From an uncultured Alistipes sp. (GTDB lineage Bacteria; Bacteroidota; Bacteroidia; Bacteroidales; UBA932): a stretch of DNA of 64,000 nucleotides. Each line of letters opens with the position of its first letter. Position 1 is the first letter of the stretch. The translations under genes and the position numbers were made by a program. The DNA lies in assembly GCA_902388455.1 (NCBI GenBank), contig CABMPD010000007.1, positions 1 to 64,000 on the forward strand, in the 5' to 3' direction. Positions 1 through 7,400 of this stretch are shown here, piece by piece. The notes beneath the pieces are model-generated. The model was not told the origin of the DNA. It saw nothing but the letters and a program-made list of their open reading frames with translations, and searched no databases.

Positions 1-57
1 CTGCTGTTCGCCCCGGAGTTCCTGCGCGAGAGCAAGGCCCTGTACGACAACCTGTGA
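1..57 (+). pseudogene. Truncated 3' piece of UDP-glucose 6-dehydrogenase
   Basis: The first 18 codons read LLFAPEFLRESKALYDNL and then TGA. In UDP-glucose/GDP-mannose dehydrogenases, PEFLREGxALYDNLYPSRI is a conserved internal motif around residue 150-170 of a protein of about 400-450 residues, so a stop here would remove the catalytic Cys and the UDP-binding half. The piece is GC-rich while the DNA right after it is AT-rich, which suggests a recombination junction. The 5' part lies outside the window, so the enzyme's N-terminal state is unknown. The identification rests on one short motif; the truncation itself is read directly. Confidence 0.6.
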
Positions 58-359
58 ACATAAGCAGGCAAATAAAATGGTCAGTCCAAAGTTACGGATT
101 AAGTCGCGCACAAGAAAAAACCTATGTAATTAACTTAAAATAAAACAATTATAAACATTTACCAGCCCTTTAACGGGACACTAGTGAATGAACATCTTAA
201 AAAAGTCAAAAGTCGTTCCTTTATAGATATCATCTTCCAGTTTATATATAAAACACCTTTTAGGGAAAGTCAACCATGTGTTGAATATCAACCCAAATGA
301 TCAAGAATTTCGTGCATGTCGAATGTGGTTGACGGACAAACAAAATACTTTATAATTTC
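58..359. other. AT-rich intergenic stretch before the polysaccharide genes
   Basis: About 300 bases with no credible gene. No TAnnTTTG promoter box was found on the plus strand close to the first gene, and no terminator hairpin with a T-run was seen. The short minus-strand ORF overlapping its end is antisense to the flippase and has no recognisable motif. The promoter of the downstream cluster is either divergent from the Bacteroidetes consensus or lies upstream of the window. Confidence 0.4.
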
Positions 360-1901
360 ATGCCTGATATAGCTCGAAACAATAAGCGCATTGCAAAAAA
401 CACCGTGATGCTTTACATCAGGATGATTCTTGTAATGCTGGTAAATCTCTACATCTCGAGAGTAATACTTCAAGTGCTTGGTGTGGAGGATTTTGGGCTA
501 TATAATGTCGTTGGAGGTGTTGTCGTATTATTCTCATTCATAAATAGTGCGATGACTGTATCCATCCAGAGATTCCTTAATTTCGAATTAGGAAGAAATA
601 ACATATCTGGAGCACAAAAGGTATTCTCCGCAAGTTTAGTTATACATATTGGTATCGCCATTCTGTTCTTAATTCTTGCTGAAACTATTGGACTTTGGTT
701 CCTAAACAAGTACATAAACATACCTGACGGGAGAGAAACTGCTGCAAATTGGGTCTACCAGTTTACAATCTTAACATCCTTAATTGGTATTATACGAACT
801 CCTTATAATTCGTCAATTATTGCTTACGAAAAAATGTCCGCATATGCATATATAAGCATAATTGAAGTTGTCTTAAAACTGCTGATTGTATTCCTCGTCG
901 TTGTTTTCTACGATAGATTGATAGCCTATTCTGCACTAGTCGCAGTTGTCTCCATATTGATATTTGTGAGCTATGCAATATACTGTATTGCAAAATTTCC
1001 CATATGCAAGTACAAGCACCATAAAGACAAACAGTGCTATTTATCTCTTATTAATTTCTCTGGCTGGAGTTTGTTCGGTGCCGTAGCAAATGTCGGGGCA
1101 AATCACGGTATAGGCATACTTATGAATATCTTCTTTGGAGTCACCGCCAATGCAGCATTAGGAATAGCTCATCAAGTAAATGCCGCAATCTATCAATTTG
1201 TCTCAAATTTCCAAACTGCATTCAATCCTCAGATTGTAAAGTCCTACGCATCAGGAGACAAAACATATTTTTTCAGTCTCATATTAAATACATCCAGATA
1301 TTCTTTTTATTTATTGTTTTTTATTGCATTACCTGTCTTCATTTGCTGTAAGGAGACTGTAACGGTATGGTTGGGGAACGTTCCAGAACACGTTGTATCA
1401 TTTTGCAGATTAACTATCATATTCTCATTGATTGACGCATGGCAAGGGCCACTATGGGTTTCCGCACAAGCAACTGGTAAAATAAGAACTTACCAATTGT
1501 TAATGAGCTTTTTAATTCTTTCTAATCTGCCCTTAACTTATATACTATTCAAATTTTTTCACATTCCAGAGATAGCATTAATAGTAAGAGTAGGTATCAA
1601 TATAATTACCTCGATGGTCAGGACATTATACCTTAAGCATTTATATGGGTTCCCTGTCATAAAATATATAACTTCTGTAATTTTGCGAAGCTCGTTGATA
1701 ATGCTGCTGTCAATTCCTGTACCTGTGATTATCTATACTCTATGTGATAACAGCATGTGGACTAGAATGATCTGTACCATTTTATCATGCTTGATATTCA
1801 CAGCCATATCAATCTATGGGTGTGGCATTGATAAAAATGAAAAAAACATAATCAGAACCTATACGAAAAAAATAATCCATGCAAGAGCATTCAAAAGATA
1901 A
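360..1901 (+). CDS. Polysaccharide flippase, Wzx/MATE-like
   Basis: A 513-residue integral membrane protein of the polysaccharide export (Wzx, MATE/MOP superfamily) type, predicted to flip undecaprenyl-linked repeat units across the inner membrane. The N-terminus has the family look: a basic stretch (RNNKRIAKNT) followed by hydrophobic helices and the GVEDFGLYNVVGG segment common in Bacteroidetes lipopolysaccharide flippases. Roughly 12-14 hydrophobic segments are spread along the chain and the C-terminus is basic. The next gene starts inside its last 23 bases, so the two are translationally linked. Substrate specificity cannot be read from sequence. Confidence 0.85.
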   Translation: MPDIARNNKRIAKNTVMLYIRMILVMLVNLYISRVILQVLGVEDFGLYNVVGGVVVLFSFINSAMTVSIQRFLNFELGRNNISGAQKVFSASLVIHIGIAILFLILAETIGLWFLNKYINIPDGRETAANWVYQFTILTSLIGIIRTPYNSSIIAYEKMSAYAYISIIEVVLKLLIVFLVVVFYDRLIAYSALVAVVSILIFVSYAIYCIAKFPICKYKHHKDKQCYLSLINFSGWSLFGAVANVGANHGIGILMNIFFGVTANAALGIAHQVNAAIYQFVSNFQTAFNPQIVKSYASGDKTYFFSLILNTSRYSFYLLFFIALPVFICCKETVTVWLGNVPEHVVSFCRLTIIFSLIDAWQGPLWVSAQATGKIRTYQLLMSFLILSNLPLTYILFKFFHIPEIALIVRVGINIITSMVRTLYLKHLYGFPVIKYITSVILRSSLIMLLSIPVPVIIYTLCDNSMWTRMICTILSCLIFTAISIYGCGIDKNEKNIIRTYTKKIIHARAFKR

Positions 1902-2988
1902 CATAAGCGATATCAAATACTGTTTTGGGTGCGGTGTATGCGCTATTATATGTCCAAAAAAAATTATTGACCTGAGTTTGAATAAAGATGGTTTTTATAC
2001 TCCCAAACTCACAGATGTATCTGCATGTATACATTGCGGCTTATGTAAAGACGTCTGCTCATTCTCGCATGAAACTATCGCGAACAATGTCCCTGTAATT
2101 GAAAGTCATGCAGCGTGGAGCAATAACACTGAAGCAAGACAGCGATGCTCATCCGGCGGTATAGGATATGAACTATGCAAAACTGCAATGCAGAACAACT
2201 ATAGTGTATGCGCAGTACGTTACAATACGGACAAGCAGTATGCCGAGCACTACGTAGCAAAGGATATTCATGAGCTTGAGCAATCAATCGGAAGTAAGTA
2301 TATCCAAAGCTATACGATAAACGGTTTTAGCGAATTTAAAAGATACGGGAAATATATAGTTATCGGCACACCTTGTCAAATAGACTCATTGCGCAGATAT
2401 ACAAAAAAATTAAAAATTGAAGACAATTTTATTCTAATCGACTTCTTCTGTCACAGCGTACCATCAATACTTATTTGGGATAAATATCTTAAGCTTCACA
2501 AAGAGGAGTATATACAATCTGTGTCCTGGAGAAATAAACAGTATGGATGGCATGATTCATACCATATTGTTATTAATGGTTGTCCATCACAAAATTCTAT
2601 TTTTTTCAAATTGTTTTTTGGAGATTATTGCGTCAATCCAGCTTGTAATAAAAATTGTAAATTTAAGTACAACAAATCTTCGGCAGATATCAGGATAGGT
2701 GACTTATGGGGAAAAACTTATGCCGCAGATGATAAAGGGACAAGCGCAGTTGTTGTATTCACTCCGAAGGGACAGGAATTATTAAAACAAACGGACGTCA
2801 CATTGGTTGAACATCCTTTTGAAGTTGTTGCAGAAGGACAAATGAAAAAAAATGTATCTATAGCGTATACTTCCCTTATTGTAAAATACTTATTGCATAA
2901 GAAAAATATTTCACTTGCCTCACCGATATGGACTATGGTTTTTCTTTTCGAAAAATCGTTAAGGAAAATAATAAAATCTATCAGATAA
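1879..2988 (+). CDS. 4Fe-4S / coenzyme F420 hydrogenase-dehydrogenase beta-subunit family protein
   Basis: A 369-residue protein with two N-terminal ferredoxin-type clusters (C15-x2-C-x2-C-x3-C25 and C50-x2-C-x2-C-x3-C60) followed by an FrhB-like domain with further cysteines (CVNPACNKNC) and the IRIGDLWG segment. The family is named after F420 dehydrogenases, but in Bacteroidetes and Firmicutes polysaccharide loci it regularly sits directly before a polysaccharide pyruvyltransferase, as here with a one-base gap. F420 use is not implied. A role in sugar or pyruvyl redox chemistry is inference from neighbourhood only. The start chosen overlaps the flippase and puts the first cluster at the usual N-terminal position. 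Confidence 0.85.
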   Translation: MQEHSKDNISDIKYCFGCGVCAIICPKKIIDLSLNKDGFYTPKLTDVSACIHCGLCKDVCSFSHETIANNVPVIESHAAWSNNTEARQRCSSGGIGYELCKTAMQNNYSVCAVRYNTDKQYAEHYVAKDIHELEQSIGSKYIQSYTINGFSEFKRYGKYIVIGTPCQIDSLRRYTKKLKIEDNFILIDFFCHSVPSILIWDKYLKLHKEEYIQSVSWRNKQYGWHDSYHIVINGCPSQNSIFFKLFFGDYCVNPACNKNCKFKYNKSSADIRIGDLWGKTYAADDKGTSAVVVFTPKGQELLKQTDVTLVEHPFEVVAEGQMKKNVSIAYTSLIVKYLLHKKNISLASPIWTMVFLFEKSLRKIIKSIR

Positions 2989-2989
2989 T

Positions 2990-4078
2990 ATGAAAATAGG
3001 CATTTTAACAATGCACAGAGTACTGAACTGCGGTTCAGCCCTACAAGCCTACGCACTACAAAAATACATTTCCGATTCAGGACATGAGCCGGAACTCATA
3101 GATTATCTATTTCCCAACAAGAAAAAATCAACAGTTATAAATAAAACAATACGCATTCTTAAAGATATTTATTCCAGAAGATTTAAGGCTAAAAAAAAGT
3201 TCAAGCACTTTTATAAAAATTATTATAATCTTTCATCCACTCAGTATGAGTCAAAAGAAGCATTTGCAGAAGCCAGTCTGAAATACGACCTTTTACTGAC
3301 TGGCAGCGATCAAGTCTGGAATCCGATTCATATAAAAGATGATTTCAGTTTCTTCTTTCCCTATGCTCCGCTCGATATTCCCAAGTACTCTTATGCGGCT
3401 AGTTTTTCGGCATCAAGTATTCCTTCTGAACTAAAACCAGTATTCAGTAAATATTTGAAATCTTATGCAGGCATATCTGTAAGAGAAAAATCAGGAATAA
3501 CTATAGTCGAAGAATTAACTTCCCGAACACCAAAATATGTTTGCGATCCGACATTACTATTAAACAAAGAACAATGGACTGAAATAGCAAAAGGGCATGA
3601 AGTAAAAAACATAAAAGGGCCGTACATCCTTGTGTATATTCTTGGATACGCATACAATCCATATCCGGATATTTGGGAAATCATAAAATATGTGCAATCA
3701 AAACTTAGTCACAAAGTTATAATCATTGATGGTAAGATGAATAATGATATCCCTAATTGCACCCAGATAAAACATATAGGACCATTGGAATTTGTCAATT
3801 TAATAAAGGACTCATCGTTTATAATAACAACTTCCTTTCACGGAACAGCTTTCGCATTAAATTTTGAAAAGCCTTTCTTCTCTGTAATAAAGGACTATTC
3901 CGGATTCGACACAAGAATAGTAGACCTGCTGAAACACACACACACGTCAGACAGAGTTGTCATTTATAATAAATTTACTGAAAAGGAATTAAGTTTTGAT
4001 TATCAGGACGCTGCTACATGTTTAAACAAGTTCAGGCATGAATCTATGGATTTCATCAACAATACGGTCCTCCATTAA
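2990..4078 (+). CDS. Polysaccharide pyruvyltransferase family protein (WcaK-like)
   Basis: A 362-residue member of the polysaccharide pyruvyl transferase family, which adds pyruvate ketals from phosphoenolpyruvate to sugars. Visible landmarks are the N-terminal GSALQAYALQKY segment, GSDQVWNP near residue 105, and the C-terminal SFHGTAFALNF motif typical of the family's GT-B-like C-domain. It follows the Fe-S protein by one base, a pairing common in such loci. A pyruvylated or otherwise acidic surface glycan is a reasonable inference. Some relatives transfer other groups, so the exact reaction is unproven. Confidence 0.85.
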   Translation: MKIGILTMHRVLNCGSALQAYALQKYISDSGHEPELIDYLFPNKKKSTVINKTIRILKDIYSRRFKAKKKFKHFYKNYYNLSSTQYESKEAFAEASLKYDLLLTGSDQVWNPIHIKDDFSFFFPYAPLDIPKYSYAASFSASSIPSELKPVFSKYLKSYAGISVREKSGITIVEELTSRTPKYVCDPTLLLNKEQWTEIAKGHEVKNIKGPYILVYILGYAYNPYPDIWEIIKYVQSKLSHKVIIIDGKMNNDIPNCTQIKHIGPLEFVNLIKDSSFIITTSFHGTAFALNFEKPFFSVIKDYSGFDTRIVDLLKHTHTSDRVVIYNKFTEKELSFDYQDAATCLNKFRHESMDFINNTVLH

Positions 4079-4084
4079 TAATTT

Positions 4085-5266
4085 ATGATTCTAAGCATTG
4101 TTATATATACAGCAACCGCTTTAATGCTATATCTGCTTGCTGATAACGTTTCTAAAAGAGAGACTGTCGCATGTGGATACGGGGCTCATATATCATTCTG
4201 GAGTCTGGAAATAATAATGTCCATCCTTCTTTTTGGCTTCATAGCGGGAGCCAGATATAATGTCGGCGTTGACCATTTGTCATATCTTAGTGAGTACCTA
4301 AGTATTCAACATACTGGACATCCGTCAAGAGAGACTTATGAACCTGGATTTTTGTTTATTACAAACGCATTCGCCAATTGTGGATTCCACTTTTTTTTCT
4401 ACTTTGCTTTTTTAGCCATACTTCAAATAGGTTTCATATACTATGCTCTACGGGACAGGAAGCACCTGCTTCCATATATCGGTCTTCTTATTATGCTGGG
4501 TCCCTATTTTTTAAATTGGATGAACGGCATACGTCAATGCATCGTAATGTGTTTCTTCGTCTTTCTTGCCGAATTCATTGTAAAGAAGAAATTTTGGTAT
4601 TATGCCGCAGGTATCCTGCTGGCAACGACGATGCATAGGTCTGCACTCATTCTGCTTCCTATATATTTCATCTTCTTTAAAGATAACAAATTAGAAAATA
4701 ATAAAATTCTTTTATTGGTGCTCCTCCTATGCATTATTGTAGGCTCTACCCCCACATGGCTGCACATCATGACAAACCTTGACGGGCTTCTTGCTTTCTT
4801 AGGATATGATAGGTATTCCCAGGAAATAGGCAGGATGGTCAGTGAGGGATTGAGGGACACTGCGTGGGGACCAAGCAGAATAGGGTTGCTAGTTATCGAC
4901 ATTGCTATCATCTGGTTTTATTCCGCAATGAGGAACTACTATAAAGACGACAAATATCTCTCAACATATTTCTTCTTATTCCTCATAGGAACTTACCTAT
5001 ATAATTTATTTGTTAATACATCGCACATATTTATTAGACCTGTCGGCTACTTCACTATCTTCAAGTTGCCCCTTACCGCATACCTTCTATATTATCTGTA
5101 CAATATAAGAAATAACATAGCTTATTGGTTTGTATGTGTTGTCGCTTTCTTGTATATTTATTTTATATTATATAAAGCGACTATTATTCATAACGTTGCA
5201 AATGAGACATCAATATATAAATTCTTTTTTGATAATACTAACGCATTAAATTCATTACTCCAATAA
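4085..5266 (+). CDS. EpsG/Wzy-like polysaccharide polymerase
   Basis: A 393-residue, very hydrophobic protein with about ten membrane segments and a loop containing GARYNVGVDHLSY, which resembles the R-x-x-x-G-x-D-x-x-x-Y motif near the start of EpsG-family proteins. EpsG/Wzy proteins polymerise lipid-linked repeat units on the periplasmic face. It is the only polymerase candidate in the cluster and lies between the pyruvyltransferase and glycosyltransferase genes. Its TAA stop shares one base with the ATG of the next gene. Assignment relies on topology, motif and context; sequence conservation in this family is low. Confidence 0.75.
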   Translation: MILSIVIYTATALMLYLLADNVSKRETVACGYGAHISFWSLEIIMSILLFGFIAGARYNVGVDHLSYLSEYLSIQHTGHPSRETYEPGFLFITNAFANCGFHFFFYFAFLAILQIGFIYYALRDRKHLLPYIGLLIMLGPYFLNWMNGIRQCIVMCFFVFLAEFIVKKKFWYYAAGILLATTMHRSALILLPIYFIFFKDNKLENNKILLLVLLLCIIVGSTPTWLHIMTNLDGLLAFLGYDRYSQEIGRMVSEGLRDTAWGPSRIGLLVIDIAIIWFYSAMRNYYKDDKYLSTYFFLFLIGTYLYNLFVNTSHIFIRPVGYFTIFKLPLTAYLLYYLYNIRNNIAYWFVCVVAFLYIYFILYKATIIHNVANETSIYKFFFDNTNALNSLLQ

Positions 5267-6336
5267 TGGATAATAAAAGTAGACTTCTAATTATTCAGCC
5301 TCAACCATTTGGAGAATTGACAGACTCTTTCAAATGGTGTGAATATTTACGAGAGGACTATAATATAACTGTCCTATGCCAATATTCAAAAAATATAGTT
5401 TCTGCCAGATTACAAGGAATCCGTGTCTACGGTATTAAATCTATAGGTAATAGATTGCTAAGAGGTGCTATATTTGTAGCAGCATGCTTGCTGAATCTGC
5501 TTTTCTTTCATGGGAAAATTATCGTCGTCCACTTTGAGCATTGCGAGATATTCAAATACTTTTTCCCTAAAAAGAAAATGATTCTGGACATCAGGACACT
5601 CTCCATCAACAAAGACAGCAATGTTCGAACTATGCAGAATAGGCAAATTAAAAAGGCCTGCTCAAAATTTGATATTGTAACTATAATATCCGAAGGCACA
5701 AAACGTCAACTTGGATTATCCTCCAGCAACATCTATATACTTCCTTTAGGTGCTGACTGCATATCTGAAATACCTAAATCTTACGACACTCTACATCTGC
5801 TGTATGTGGGTACATTCGCCGGACGCGATATCGACAAAACAATTATTGGTATTGATATATTCAAGCACCAACATTCCGACATCCCTATCACCTATGATAT
5901 CATCGGCAGCGGATTTAACAACGAAGTTGCGCAATACAAACAACTCGTTAAAGAGTTACATCTGGAAGACTCCATAACCATTCATGGAAGAATTGCCCAC
6001 ACTGCTCTTAAGCCCTTTTTCGACAAATGCAATATAGGCGTGTCCTTTATTCCTATAACAGAGTACTATGACGAGCAACCACCAACTAAAACTTTTGAAT
6101 ATGTATTTTCCGGATTGTACACAATTGCCACGGCCACAAATGCAAATAAGGAAATAATCTCCGAGGTAAATGGCATCTTAATATCCGATACATCCGATTC
6201 ATTTGCTGACGCCTTATATAGGATCTATTTAAATCGGCATAACATTTACGATAGTGATATCAGAAAATCCCTCTGCAAATTTAGTTGGTGTAATATTGTG
6301 AACAATACCCTCAAATCTATTTTAACGTCCTTTTAA
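5266..6336 (+). CDS. Glycosyltransferase, GT4-like
   Basis: A 356-residue GT-B-fold glycosyltransferase. The C-terminal half shows a GTFAGRD donor-domain entry at about residue 183 and TKTFEYVFSGLYTIAT, which fits the nucleotide-sugar binding E-x7-E region of GT4-type enzymes in a degenerate form. It shares one base with the preceding polymerase and is 11 bases ahead of the next glycosyltransferase, so it is part of the same transcription unit. It is predicted to act at the cytoplasmic membrane face on the growing repeat unit. Donor and linkage cannot be read from sequence. Confidence 0.8.
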   Translation: MDNKSRLLIIQPQPFGELTDSFKWCEYLREDYNITVLCQYSKNIVSARLQGIRVYGIKSIGNRLLRGAIFVAACLLNLLFFHGKIIVVHFEHCEIFKYFFPKKKMILDIRTLSINKDSNVRTMQNRQIKKACSKFDIVTIISEGTKRQLGLSSSNIYILPLGADCISEIPKSYDTLHLLYVGTFAGRDIDKTIIGIDIFKHQHSDIPITYDIIGSGFNNEVAQYKQLVKELHLEDSITIHGRIAHTALKPFFDKCNIGVSFIPITEYYDEQPPTKTFEYVFSGLYTIATATNANKEIISEVNGILISDTSDSFADALYRIYLNRHNIYDSDIRKSLCKFSWCNIVNNTLKSILTSF

Positions 6337-6347
6337 GAAGTTTCAAA

Positions 6348-7400
6348 ATGAAAATATTGATTAATATCCCATTTTTAAAATTTAAAGGCGGAGTTGCTAA
6401 TCATTATTTAGGTTTAAGAGATTATTGGACAGAAGACGTTCGATATAATCAAATTGGGAAAAGACGCAACAAACTAGGAAGTGGCAAATATAGACTGCCA
6501 ATTGATATAATAAAATTTATTTTTAAAATAATTGTTTTTAATCCCGATATAGTATTGGTAAATCCATCGCTGTCAAGAAGGGCAATAGTCAGAGATTTAA
6601 TTTTTTTAAAGATTGCACATATTTTCTCTAAAAAAACGGCTGTTTTCTTCCATGGGTTTGATGAAGAATATATCAGTAATCATGATACTTCTAATTTAGT
6701 GAGTTGGCTAAATAGAACATCTACAGTATTTGTATTAGCTTCACAATTTGCAAATATTTTAAAAAACATAGGAGTAACAGTTCCAATAAATGTAGTTTCC
6801 ACAAAAGTTGATGATAAATTAGTTGCTGATTTCAATATAGAAGACAGAAAAGGCAATATAAATAATTTATTATTTCTAGCTCGAATAACAGAGCAAAAAG
6901 GTATTTTTATCGCATTAGATATTTATAAAATGCTTCTAAACAATTACCCAAATCTAAAATTTAGAGTTGTAGGAGATGGGCCTGCACTTATTGAGGCTAA
7001 AAATTTTTGCAAAACGAATGATTTATCCAATGTGGTATTTACAGGTGCTTTAAGTGATAAATCCTTAATAAAGGAATACCGAGATGGAGATATTTATATT
7101 TTACCAACATTTCGAGAGGGCATGCCAACTTCCGTTTTAGAAGCTATGGCTTTTGGACTTCCGATAATAACTAGGCCAGTAGGCGGACTTATCGACTTCT
7201 TTGAAAATGGAAAGATGGGAGAAATGGTAGATAGTCTAAAGCCTGAAGATTACGTTCCTTACATTGAAAAATATTTGAACGACTGGAAACTAACTCAATC
7301 AACTTCTATATACAATTTTCAATATGCCAAAAAACATTTTATGGCATCGAATGTTGCTAGAAATATAGAAAAAATACTTAGAATATATATTAAACTATGA
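6348..7400 (+). CDS. Glycosyltransferase family 4 protein
   Basis: A 350-residue GT4-type retaining glycosyltransferase. It has the N-terminal glycine-rich acceptor loop (FKGGVANHY), the domain-linking ARITEQKG motif (about residue 178) and a clear REGMPTSVLEAMAFGLPII donor motif with the E-x7-E pair (about residues 258-266). Codon use and base composition are even more AT-rich than in the upstream genes, and this continues through the following fusion gene, so the two may have been acquired together. The stop overlaps the next start by four bases (ATGA). Confidence 0.88.
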   Translation: MKILINIPFLKFKGGVANHYLGLRDYWTEDVRYNQIGKRRNKLGSGKYRLPIDIIKFIFKIIVFNPDIVLVNPSLSRRAIVRDLIFLKIAHIFSKKTAVFFHGFDEEYISNHDTSNLVSWLNRTSTVFVLASQFANILKNIGVTVPINVVSTKVDDKLVADFNIEDRKGNINNLLFLARITEQKGIFIALDIYKMLLNNYPNLKFRVVGDGPALIEAKNFCKTNDLSNVVFTGALSDKSLIKEYRDGDIYILPTFREGMPTSVLEAMAFGLPIITRPVGGLIDFFENGKMGEMVDSLKPEDYVPYIEKYLNDWKLTQSTSIYNFQYAKKHFMASNVARNIEKILRIYIKL

